From: FEN-987 sp049521055
GTDB taxonomy: Archaea > Thermoproteota > Bathyarchaeia > 40CM-2-53-6
Length of the DNA stretch: 22,095 nucleotides
Reading direction: 5' to 3'
Assembly: GCA_049521055.1 (NCBI GenBank)
Contig: JBEKPE010000020.1
Location: forward strand, 1-22,095
The notes below the pieces were generated by a model. The model made no database searches. It saw nothing but the letters and a program-made list of their open reading frames with translations, and was not told where the DNA came from. Of this stretch, positions 7,689-14,681 are shown piece by piece; position 1 is the first letter of the stretch, and every line of letters starts with the position of its first letter. Position numbers and translations under genes: made by a program.

Positions 7689-7799
7689 GCCGGGGTGGCT
7701 CAGCCTGGTAGAGCGCCAGTCAGGCTTACGGGACGAAACTCATAATCTGGAAAGCAGTGGGCCCAGAAGCCGCGGGCTCGAATCCCGCCCCCGGCACCA
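7689..7799 (+). tRNA. Elongator tRNA-Met(CAT) with two introns
   Basis: Acceptor GCCGGGG/CCCCGGC, discriminator A, encoded CCA at 7797-7799; D stem GCTC/GAGC, anticodon stem CCAGA/TCTGG, loop CTCATAA with anticodon CAT at 7741-7743, T stem GCGGG/CCCGC. An 18-base insertion (7720-7737) splits the 5' strand of the anticodon stem around position 30/31. A 16-base insertion (7753-7768) lies in the variable region and shows an excellent bulge-helix-bulge: CTGG pairs with CCAG, flanked by AAA and AAG bulges. Removing both leaves a regular 77-base tRNA with CCA. The first intron has no clear BHB, so its edges may shift. Confidence 0.93.
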
Positions 7800-8142
7800 C
7801 ATTTGATTATAGCTTGGCAAAAAACCGGGTAAGCAAGATCGTGATGTCCGCTTAATTCTATGTTGATTTAAGCGCTTGATTTGATGAGGGTGTTTCTGTA
7901 CTTCATTTCTCCTGTTTTCAAGTATTCTGCGAACACTTGCTCCATTACTCACAATATCCCCGGGTCTGTATCATGTCGAAGTCAACCTGAGCGAGACCCA
8001 GGGTTGATGGTGAAGATAAGTGGTTGACTCTGGTTCAGAACGCTAACCGCAAACGAAACTGGTCTCATTCAGGTTTGTTTGGAAAGGGCTTAAACTCTTA
8101 AGAAATTCTCCCTTTGGTTTTAGGCATATTACCTAAGGAATA
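7800..8142. other. Intergenic stretch without a supported gene
   Basis: The 343 bases between tRNA-Met and the next gene hold no convincing reading frame; the minus-strand frame over 7740-7952 runs into the tRNA and is low quality. The segment GGCTTAAACTCTTAAG at 8087-8102 is a weak TATA candidate for the downstream gene. Confidence 0.5.
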
Positions 8143-8541
8143 TTGCCAAAGCATATTTGCTCGATTGTGAAAGGCTACTTGTTACTTGGCTTAAGTTTGA
8201 AACCAGAAGAAATTTTCGCGGTTCATCCCAGAATCAGGTGGGCAGGATCAGCAACGAGAAAAGGCGCAGTCATTTTCGCACAAATGAGAGAGGGCGTAAC
8301 AAGTCTGACTCCCAACAGTAACCACCTAAGCGATCTTGAGATACGAACGCAATATGTCATCGAATCCGCAGAGCAAGAAAGCAAATGGATTGGAGCATTA
8401 GACCACATAACATTCTGCTTTGAGAAATATGTCGAGCTTGTCGTACCGCTCAAGGACAGTTACGTGGCAATCAACCTGGAAAAAGACGTGCCTCCCGAAT
8501 CATATCCTAGAATCTCTAGAGCCATCCGCGAACTCGAATAA
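8143..8541 (+). CDS. Conserved-looking small archaeal protein, unknown function
   Basis: A 132-residue soluble alpha/beta protein beginning at TTG 8143. Visible segments are HPRIRWAGSATRKGAVIFAQMREG, here described as a beta-hairpin-rich core with RWAG and KGAVIFAQMR, then an acidic helix (DLEIRTQYVIESAEQES), and two strands ending in SYVAINLEKDV and SYPRISRAIRELE. I recall similar RWAG/KGAV-type small proteins in thaumarchaeal genomes with a roadblock-like fold (possibly DUF6659), but this is memory, not a search. No membrane segment or catalytic motif is seen. The start could be further downstream, since TTG lacks a clear ribosome site. Confidence 0.7.
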   Translation: MPKHICSIVKGYLLLGLSLKPEEIFAVHPRIRWAGSATRKGAVIFAQMREGVTSLTPNSNHLSDLEIRTQYVIESAEQESKWIGALDHITFCFEKYVELVVPLKDSYVAINLEKDVPPESYPRISRAIRELE

Positions 8542-8660
8542 GTATCCAGATCAACCGCTTTTTCACAGGGGAAGCTATTGATCTACATAACCTTGTGCCA
8601 TTTGCCTAATCTATGAGACTAGGGCAGCAAGCAATCAACGCCAGCATTTTTCGGTGAGGC

Positions 8661-9359
8661 TCATTCGAGAACGTCCACCTTTCCGTCGTTTCGGCCAACG
8701 TACACTCGGTCAGCCATCTTCAAGAAGAGACCTGTTTCTACCAAACCGGGCAGCATCTTCAGCTGACGATCTAACCGACTCGGATTCTCCAGTCGGCCGA
8801 AGTCAGCGTCCAGAATGAAGTTCCCATTATCAGTGATAACTGGGCCAACCTTTCCGCCGCTCTCACGGAGGCGGGCGCGTGCACCCATGTTTGTGAGTTT
8901 CACTTGAACCGACTTGTAGGCGAAAGGAAAGACTTCCAGTGGGATAGGTTGTTTGTCGCCCAGATGCTTGGTAATCTTTGTTTCATCCACAACTATCGCC
9001 AGCTTATGCGCCGCCGAGTCGACCACCTTCTCTCTCAACAGGGCTGCACCTCCACCCTTAATGACGTTCAGCGACGGAACTTCGACCTGATCCGCGCCGT
9101 CTATTGCGTAATCGACCGTATGGGCCTCATTCATACTCTTGATACGCAGTCCATGTGAGATTGCGAGATTCTCAATTTGGTGCGATGTCGGAACAACGGA
9201 TAACTCGAACCCTCTGGCGCGCGATAGTCTAGCGATTTCCGCTAGCGCGTAAGCCATGGTGGTTCCGCTCCCAAGCCCGATGATCCATCCGCTCCTTATG
9301 GGTTGGAGCGCCTTGAGGACTGCTCGCCGCTTAGCGTCCTCGATTGAGGTCAACTTCAT
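8661..9359 (-). CDS. rpiA: Ribose-5-phosphate isomerase A
   Basis: Interconverts ribose 5-phosphate and ribulose 5-phosphate, supplying pentose for nucleotides. The 232-residue protein carries IGLGSGTTMAYAL (phosphate loop, residues 27-39), VPTSHQIENLA, the active-site stretch AIDGADQV (DGAD conserved) and KGGGAALLREKVV with the catalytic glutamate and lysine region, then VVDETK. Length is normal. The ATG overlaps the stop of the upstream coiled-coil gene by four bases (ATGA at 9356-9359), so the two are likely co-transcribed. Confidence 0.96.
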   Translation of the reverse strand: MKLTSIEDAKRRAVLKALQPIRSGWIIGLGSGTTMAYALAEIARLSRARGFELSVVPTSHQIENLAISHGLRIKSMNEAHTVDYAIDGADQVEVPSLNVIKGGGAALLREKVVDSAAHKLAIVVDETKITKHLGDKQPIPLEVFPFAYKSVQVKLTNMGARARLRESGGKVGPVITDNGNFILDADFGRLENPSRLDRQLKMLPGLVETGLFLKMADRVYVGRNDGKVDVLE

Positions 9360-10063
9360 CCTTCCGCTTCGATCTGTTCAAGGCGGTCCATGGCCTTGAG
9401 GATTTCCTCACGAATTTGATCAATTCGCTTTTCCGAATCAGTGATCCCCTGTTCATTCTCTTTATTTTTCGACTGTTGGTCGTGACTTGACTGTTGACTT
9501 CCACCATTGCCCACCGTACCGCCGGAGTGTTCTGACGGTTTCCCCGGCACGTTGGGGGCTCCTGATTTGAGGTCCTTCAGTTTCGCGTCGATCTCTGTAA
9601 GTTTGGCCTTGAAGCCTTTGATAACTTCGTCCCTCTCAATCTCCAGATCGTGAAGGTCGACGATGCGCTGATTCTCCTGTATAGCATTCTCTAACCTCTT
9701 GAGGTCCACCTTGTACTTCTCGAGCATTCGATCTCTCTCGGCTTGGCTAATCACGCCGCTAGTGTGGGATTCGTAGATCGTAGTTACAGCGGAGCCAAGG
9801 ATCTGTCTTTCGAGCTTCAGAACTTTCAATGACTCTCTGGCTCGGTTTACCGCCTCAAGTGAGGTTGGTGGTGGAGTGTCTAAGGTTGAACCGGGCAGAT
9901 TTGGAAGCGGGATAATTCGCTTTGCTTCAGGGGCTGTATGTGTTTCTTTTCTCTTCCAAAAGGCGATATGGGTTACTAGATTTACCAAAGCCCGCCCCTG
10001 AATTACTTGTGATTTATCTTTGATAGGGTGTAATAATAATTTCGCGCCCCAATGAGACTCCAT
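9356..10063 (-). CDS. Coiled-coil protein, unknown function
   Basis: About 235 residues. Residues around 75-160 are a long heptad-rich helix region (LEAVNRARESLKVLKLERQI, then KYKVDLKRLENAIQENQRIV, then RDEVIKGFKAKLTEIDAKL), interrupted by TSGVISQAERDRMLEKY, which resembles the short G-x-I-x-x-x-E-x-x-x-x-L turn of SHOCT-like motifs. A low-complexity Gly/Ser/Gln linker follows and a final helix ends RIDQIREEILKAMDRLEQIE. ATG 10063 is chosen; GTG 10075 or an internal start before AFWKRKE are possible. It sits upstream of rpiA with overlap. ESCRT-III (CdvB) was considered, but no clear Snf7 signature is visible. Confidence 0.75.
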   Translation of the reverse strand: MESHWGAKLLLHPIKDKSQVIQGRALVNLVTHIAFWKRKETHTAPEAKRIIPLPNLPGSTLDTPPPTSLEAVNRARESLKVLKLERQILGSAVTTIYESHTSGVISQAERDRMLEKYKVDLKRLENAIQENQRIVDLHDLEIERDEVIKGFKAKLTEIDAKLKDLKSGAPNVPGKPSEHSGGTVGNGGSQQSSHDQQSKNKENEQGITDSEKRIDQIREEILKAMDRLEQIEAEG

Positions 10064-10188
10064 CCTAGACAGCACATGATCGGCCTTTTCAAACCAATCA
10101 TCATCTTCCCGCTTTTGCTGAACACAAAAGTGAAGTCTTTTACCATCCGATGCATCAAAATGCGTTAACTGCCATAGGAGCGACGGTT

Positions 10189-10638
10189 ATGCATCTAGAA
10201 GGCTCTTTCGAGACCTCTGCATCTCGTAAGGTTGCTTATGATTTCCTACTCAACCCTAACGATATCGCCCCATGCCTCCCTGACCTGCAGTCAGTTGAGG
10301 TTCTCAGCCCGGATAGCTTCCGGGCCAAAGTAAAGGTAGGCATCGGCTTGGTTAAGGGGAATATGGATTTCGAATTTCGAGTCGTGGACAAGGTACCTCC
10401 CACTTCTGCCAAGCTCGTTGGGACAGGGCGCGGAGTTGGAAGTTCAGTTGAGATTCAAACCGGGTTCAAACTAGAGGAGCTGGGATCCGGATGCAGGATA
10501 GGTTGGATTGCCGACGTCAGTATGGGAGGGATAATCGCGGGGCTGGGCTCCAGGATGCTAGATTCCACCTCAACCAAAATGGTTGAGCAGGTAGTCGAGA
10601 ACTTCAAGAACAAATTGAATGAGAAGGCCCACACCTAA
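10189..10638 (+). CDS. CoxG-like SRPBCC (carbon monoxide dehydrogenase subunit G family) protein
   Basis: 149 residues with the SRPBCC ligand-binding/START-like fold of the CoxG family: an opening strand MHLEGSFETSASRKVAYDFL, LNPNDIAPCLPDLQSVEVL (typical 'xPxxxxxCLPG' region), and a C-terminal helix MLDSTSTKMVEQVVENFKN. CoxG proteins are associated with membrane recruitment or maturation of molybdenum hydroxylases, but no coxMSL genes are here. ATG 10189 matches the family start; an ATG at 10150 would add a 13-residue unconserved leader. It converges on the acyl-CoA dehydrogenase gene with a four-base overlap. Confidence 0.85.
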   Translation: MHLEGSFETSASRKVAYDFLLNPNDIAPCLPDLQSVEVLSPDSFRAKVKVGIGLVKGNMDFEFRVVDKVPPTSAKLVGTGRGVGSSVEIQTGFKLEELGSGCRIGWIADVSMGGIIAGLGSRMLDSTSTKMVEQVVENFKNKLNEKAHT

Positions 10639-11815
10639 CTATAAGCTTCGAACCCTTTTCCGAGAACCAGCGATGCAATCTTCAGCTCCATAATCTCGTC
10701 GGTCCCCTCGTAAATTCGGGCTACCCGAGAGTCGCAAAGATGCCTCGCCACGGGCGAAAGCAGTGAGTAACCGAAACCGCCGAAGACTTGGACAGCCAAA
10801 TCCGCGCTCTCATACGCCAGCCGCGACGCGACACGTTTGGCGATTGCCGATTGTAAGTCCACCTTGTTGCGGAGCTCCAGGTCAGTGGGATTTGCATCTA
10901 ACCTCGTCTTCTCAACTGCTGCAAAGTACGTGGGCCAACGTGCCATCTCCAAATTCATAGCCATGGTTGCAACGTGGCGCTGAATCAGTTGGTGCTTCCC
11001 GATTAGTTTACCATGCTGGACTCTTGTTTTTGCGCGTTCCGTTACTGAATTTAGGCAATCCCCGATGATGCCGACGCAGCCTGATCCTATTCCGATCCTT
11101 CCATTCAGGAGCGCTGAGTAAGCAATGTAGAGCCCCTTGCCCAACTGGCCTACAAGGTTCTCCTTTGGCACATTGCAATCTGCCATTTCAAGCATGGCCG
11201 TATCGGAGGTGAACAACCCAATTTTCTCTTCGAGGTGCATGGCAACCGAGAAACCATCTGTCTTCGAGTCCACTATGAATGCGGACATCCCCTCCGTCCT
11301 ACCTTTCGGATACGCGAATATGATTAGGGAATCGGCGATAGCGCCATTCGATATGAGATACTTCGTCCCATTCAACACGTACCCGCCATCCCGCTCTTCA
11401 TAACTAGTCTTGAGCGAAGTGGGCTCACTTCCCGCTTCAGGTTCCGTCAGGCCATACGCGAGAACTATCTCTCCTTTCGCCGCGGGAATTAGGTAGCGCC
11501 TCTTGAGTTGATCGCTTCCCCACTGTTGGATTGCAAGTGAGGCAAGAAGCAGTGGACGTCAACGAACGTGACTACCCCCAGTCCCAACTGCCCATAGCGT
11601 TCCAGGGCCAACGCCCAAGTCAATGGGTCTGCGCCGGCGCCACCCCACTCGGGGGATATGGTCAAACCCATCAGGTGATATTTCTTTAGAATCTTGGGGA
11701 GCTCAGCATTGTACTTGTGAGCGATGTAATGCTCGAATTCGGGTAGGTAAAGCTCCTTACACGCCTCATCAACACGCTCCAGAATACCCAACTGCTCGTC
11801 ATTGAGTTCGCGCAA
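10635..11815 (-). pseudogene. Acyl-CoA dehydrogenase, frameshifted
   Basis: A flavin acyl-CoA dehydrogenase of about 392 residues split into two frames. The N-terminal part (from about 11815, TTG) has LNDEQLGILERVDEACKEL and ISPEWGGAGADPLTWALALE. After FVDVHCFL the frame breaks near 11541-11548; the next frame continues ASLAIQQWGSDQLKRRYL, AYGLTEPEAGSEPTS (FAD/substrate loop), then the C-terminal helical domain with VFGGFGYS and the catalytic-type glutamate in RIYEGTDEIMEL. One missing base explains the break. The frame is open a further 60 bases upstream of the TTG but has no ATG or GTG, so the 5' end is also unclear. Either a recent pseudogene or a sequence error. Confidence 0.88.
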
Positions 11816-12021
11816 CCGTCTCGCAAGCCTAATTGATTCGGCGAATGATCCTTCCAGAAACCAAAACTCCCCGTAGGGCCTGATTCTGATTCCTCACATT
11901 CTTTTACGTCTTGTTACGTGGAAAACCGACATCTTCAGCTCGAAAACTGGCGATCCCGCTCATGCTTGAGCCGCAATCAGGAATCTATACGATTCGATCA
12001 AAGCGGACGTGAGAGCTAAGT

Positions 12022-12029
12022 CATATATT
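12022..12029 (+). promoter_or_regulatory. TATA-box candidate for the zinc-finger microprotein
   Basis: The motif CATATATT lies about 35-40 bases upstream of ATG 12063, giving a predicted transcript start near 12050 and a short leader that includes GGTGAT at 12054-12059, a plausible ribosome site. Confidence 0.5.
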
Positions 12030-12062
12030 GTAGAATCCTCGATTGTTCTCTTGGTGATATTG

Positions 12063-12161
12063 ATGTCACAAGGAACATATGTCTGCCCAGCCTGCAAGCA
12101 ATTCTTCAAGACAAAGGAAGAACTCGAAACCCACGCAAAGACCGCTCATTCAACGAAGTAA
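12063..12161 (+). CDS. Single C2H2 zinc-finger microprotein
   Basis: A 32-residue protein consisting almost wholly of one classical C2H2 finger: CPAC at residues 8-11, the hydrophobic FF and leucine core positions, then His24 and His29 (H-x4-H). It has its own TATA candidate and a GGTGAT ribosome site five bases upstream of the ATG, which supports translation. Single-finger proteins of this size occur in several archaea, where they are thought to bind nucleic acid or protein; no specific role can be assigned. It was absent from longer-ORF lists because of its length. Confidence 0.8.
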   Translation: MSQGTYVCPACKQFFKTKEELETHAKTAHSTK

Positions 12162-12235
12162 GCGTGAGGCGCCGATTTCCCTGGTGGGAAATCCGATAAC
12201 ATCCATTCTTTTGGAACATCCACGATCGAAAATGA

Positions 12236-12793
12236 ATGTGCAACAGAGTTAAGTCTAACAAGTTCGTTTCTCTTCAGATTAGATCGACCTTGGAAGATTC
12301 CTTTGAGAATTTCAGCATTTACGGCTTTGCGTTAGACTACCCGGGAGAGAGCCGGGTCGAATTCAACTCGAAAAGTCGACGCGAATCAGGCGACGTGGTT
12401 TTCCATTTGCCGGATAAGGTAGATAGGGTTAGAATATTCCTCTCTTGGGGAGAATTAGAAAAAGTCTCCAAGCGATTCAAGACCACTGAAGAACACGCCG
12501 ACTTCAGCCTTGACGCCATGAAGAAAGGAAAGAATGTGAAGAACTTCGAACGACTATCGCGGGACACCATATCCATACACAATCACAGAAGCTGTGTGAA
12601 CAAGGTTAAGTTCGCTGAAAGATCCCTAGGCCTAACCGGAGGCAAAGACATTCCGAGAGAAGCATATTCCTTGCACGTGCATTGTCCAAAATCAAACAGA
12701 TACTTCGTGTTGTACACAATGACCCCCGGCAACAGCGAGGGCAGATACGATAGGATCATGGAATCCATGAGGGAATCTTTTGATTGCCACTAA
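12236..12793 (+). CDS. Hypothetical protein, no recognised family
   Basis: 185 residues from ATG 12236. The sequence is mixed alpha/beta, starting with a strand-rich half (FENFSIYGFALDYPGESRVE, then GDVVFHLPDKVDRVRIFLSW), a basic helix region (FSLDAMKKGKNVKNFERLS), and a C-terminal half with SLHVHCPKSNRYFVLYTMTP ending in a helix (YDRIMESMRESFDCH). The closing pattern resembles small intracellular fold proteins in which a strand pair packs on a C-terminal helix. No signal peptide, membrane segment or metal motif is obvious, though several histidines and cysteines cluster near the end. No strong ribosome site is visible. Function is unknown. Confidence 0.7.
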   Translation: MCNRVKSNKFVSLQIRSTLEDSFENFSIYGFALDYPGESRVEFNSKSRRESGDVVFHLPDKVDRVRIFLSWGELEKVSKRFKTTEEHADFSLDAMKKGKNVKNFERLSRDTISIHNHRSCVNKVKFAERSLGLTGGKDIPREAYSLHVHCPKSNRYFVLYTMTPGNSEGRYDRIMESMRESFDCH

Positions 12794-12919
12794 AGGACCG
12801 GTATGACTTGGCGTGTTGCCACTCGTTCGCACCTTGAAGGCCTAGCTTCTCCGTGTAGTTAATCCCGAGCCCATTTTCCGAGTATCGATAGGACCCTAAG
12901 GTCGATAGGCGATAGGTTT

Positions 12920-13025
12920 TGGAGCCCCGGGCGGGAATTGAACCCGCGACCTACGCCTGTTTGGTTTGTTTACCAAGGCGTCGCTTGTGGCATTGCGTGA
13001 TTCTACCAGGCTGAGCCACCGGGGC
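12920..13025 (-). tRNA. tRNA-Thr(GGT) with two introns
   Basis: Minus-strand cloverleaf: acceptor GCCCCGG/CCGGGGC, D stem GCTC/GAGC, anticodon stem ACGCC/GGCGT, T stem GCGGG/CCCGC, discriminator T, encoded CCA (12922-12920). Anticodon GGT is at 12974-12972. A 12-base intron (12970-12959) lies at 37/38 with perfect BHB geometry: TTGG pairs with CCAA, flanked by TAA and ACA bulges. A 17-base insertion (13002-12986) interrupts the D stem at the same place as in the tRNA-Thr(TGT) gene of this window. Total 106 bases minus 29 leaves 77 with CCA. An AATATT TATA candidate lies at 13049-13054, 24-29 bases upstream. Confidence 0.93.
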
Positions 13026-13524
13026 GATTGTCGGCAGGCAGGCGTTGGAATATTCGCTAATTAACCTTGGCATCCGGATCTCATTGCGTTAGGGAAATGA
13101 AACGTCACGATTCTTTTTTGAATCTCGGTCCTGTTTCGTCGGAGGCTGTATGATCGAAATTCAGGCAGGCTCTCAGCTGAGCGGACAACTTTCACGGCGT
13201 AGGCGCGTGATTTCGCAAGATCCCGTCGAAGCTGACTGTGTGATTAGACGACCAACGGTGCCAGAGTAGGTTGGAAAAGCGTCGATTGAGTCAATTGGTA
13301 AAAACGGGTTATGATAGGTCATGAAAGCGCGGAATTCGATGGACTTCGAACGGGAGACTTGGGGCAGGGGTGTCATGTTACGTGCACTAACTTTTTGCGT
13401 TAAAAAATGGTATAATCCGACTTTTACCATTCACCAATGTGACAATACGTGACCAAACGCTTAAGTGCGTTTATTGGACCACCGTGCGTCAGAGTCAAAT
13501 AACAAAAGGAGGATATCTAGAAAA
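13026..13524. other. Intergenic region with promoter elements for the zinc-ribbon membrane protein
   Basis: No supported gene in these 499 bases; a minus-strand frame (13173-13430) lacks family features. On the left is the tRNA-Thr promoter. An inverted repeat AATGGTA (13406-13412) / TACCATT (13425-13431) surrounds TATAAT-like sequence. CTTAAGTG near 13460 is another TATA candidate. The ribosome site GGAGGAT at 13508-13514 precedes ATG 13525 by ten bases and decides that start over an in-frame GTG at 13465. Confidence 0.5.
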
Positions 13525-14364
13525 ATGGTCAAGAAATGCCCATCATGCGGCTACAACAACCGTGATGACGCATCATTCTGTTCAAGCTGCGGAGCATCTC
13601 TCGTAGGCAGCGCGGCCCCCGCACTCAAACCAGTCCCATCCGTCCGCGTAGTAACACCAGTCAGCCCAGGCGGACCTATCCGCGTGCCCGCACCAGGACA
13701 ATGCTATTATCACCCCAACCTCCCAGCAGTATACGTCTGCAACCGATGTGGAAGGTCGATTTGTCGCGATGACTCAAAAACATACATGGATCTCGTCCTA
13801 TGCCCGCAATGTTACGCAGGTGTGGTTCCAATGGTAGCACAACAACAACCACAACCACAAGCCGCCTATGCCCAACGCCCACCCCAAATGGCACCCGATT
13901 ACGGTCCCCCACCGATGGCACAGGGCTATGGCCCGCCACCTATGGCACCGGCATTCGGTCCACCACCGATGGCTCCGCCAGCAGCTGCTTACCCAGTGTA
14001 TCCACCACCAATGTACGCCCCCGCTTCACCGAGATCACTCTGGGGATTCATTCTCTCAGTAATCGCTGGAATACTGGTAATCCTTAACGCAGCAGCTTTA
14101 CTCGCACCAGGCTTCTACGCGATGTGGGTAGGTGTATTCTTCTGGTTGCCAGCACTCGGCCCTGCTAGCCTATCATTCGCAATCGGCGTAATCATAGGGC
14201 TAATACTGGTAATCGGCTCAATACTGATGCTACTCGGCTACGGAACAATCGGAAGCATCGTCGTCTTCCCGATGGCGGTGCTAAGCCTCATAATCGGCGG
14301 AGGCTTTGTGGCCGGCTTCGTCTTAGGTGTGCTGGGCGGTATACTCGGCATGCTTGGACGGTAG
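13525..14364 (+). CDS. Membrane protein with zinc ribbon, B-box-like finger, Pro-rich repeats and C-terminal helices
   Basis: 279 residues. Order: a zinc ribbon (C5, C8, C19, C22; KCPSCGYNN and FCSSCGA); a linker; a second zinc module (C60, H63, C72, C75, C80, D82/D83, C93, C96) resembling a B-box/RING-like cross-brace; a Gln/Pro segment; three to four copies of a GPPPMA-type repeat (about residues 130-160); and then three or four hydrophobic helices from SLWGFILSVIAGILVILNAA to the end, like small archaeal DUF6114/DUF4064-type membrane domains. The N-terminal zinc part should be cytosolic. The zinc modules are paralogous to those of the gene at 18533 on the far side of the E1-E2 operon. Function unknown; an adaptor or ligase role in that system is inference. 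Confidence 0.85.
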   Translation: MVKKCPSCGYNNRDDASFCSSCGASLVGSAAPALKPVPSVRVVTPVSPGGPIRVPAPGQCYYHPNLPAVYVCNRCGRSICRDDSKTYMDLVLCPQCYAGVVPMVAQQQPQPQAAYAQRPPQMAPDYGPPPMAQGYGPPPMAPAFGPPPMAPPAAAYPVYPPPMYAPASPRSLWGFILSVIAGILVILNAAALLAPGFYAMWVGVFFWLPALGPASLSFAIGVIIGLILVIGSILMLLGYGTIGSIVVFPMAVLSLIIGGGFVAGFVLGVLGGILGMLGR

Positions 14365-14374
14365 TAGCGTAGGG

Positions 14375-14405
14375 CCCCCCCAAAATTTTTTTTCTTCTCT
14401 TTCAA
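14375..14405 (+). terminator. Probable T-rich transcription terminator
   Basis: Ten bases after the stop codon a C-run is followed by AAAA and an uninterrupted run of eight T (14386-14393) and then TCTTCTCTTTC. Archaeal RNA polymerase terminates at such U-rich tracts, so this probably separates the zinc-ribbon membrane gene from the downstream operon. Confidence 0.65.
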
Positions 14406-14648
14406 TTCTCTAACTTCAATGCGACGCTTAGTCTCTAGTGGGGACTAACGCGTTCTGAGATTGACTTTTCTTTCTCCCAATCGTACTCCGACAAGTCCAC
14501 ATCAGCTCGTTATGCGTTCATGCACACCGACGCTCGACCGCAAGTCTCCATAGTCCTGTGCATCCATAGGACAGATTCCTAACAGGACACTAGGAACAAT
14601 TGAATCCATAATCATTTTACGACCGATGCGAGACTAGACCCCATCAAG

Positions 14649-14657
14649 CTATAAGAT
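14649..14657 (+). promoter_or_regulatory. TATA box of the JAMM-Ubl-E2-E1 operon
   Basis: CTATAAGAT is the best archaeal TATA match upstream of ATG 14682. With a start about 26 bases downstream, the transcript would begin within a few bases of the ATG, consistent with the absence of a strong ribosome site. Confidence 0.55.
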
Positions 14658-14681
14658 AAGAAAGCAACAGGAAACCAAACC

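Larger units (their letters stand above)
14365..14681. other. Intergenic region before the ubiquitin-like operon
   Basis: 317 bases without a gene. It holds the T-rich terminator on the left. On the right, CTATAAGAT (14649-14657) lies 25-33 bases before ATG 14682. That spacing predicts a leaderless transcript for the JAMM gene and marks the operon promoter. Nothing else was recognised between. Confidence 0.55.

Noticed and set aside
7740..7952. Minus-strand frame overlapping the 3' half of tRNA-Met
   Set aside because: Translates tRNA sequence and low-complexity residues; no support.
9356..10063. Possible ESCRT-III/CdvB identity for the coiled-coil protein
   Set aside because: Length and helices fit loosely, but no Snf7 core signature or MIM-like motif can be pointed to, so only coiled coil is claimed.
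10189..11815. A carbon-monoxide or molybdenum hydroxylase locus
   Set aside because: Only a CoxG-like SRPBCC protein is present; no coxM, coxS or coxL genes are in the window.
13173..13430. Minus-strand reading frame of 85 codons in the intergenic region
   Set aside because: No family pattern, no ribosome site, and it overlaps promoter elements of the downstream plus-strand gene.
13800..13990. Short tandem repeats as a possible CRISPR or mobile element
   Set aside because: The repeats encode in-frame GPPPMA protein repeats inside a gene, with no spacers.
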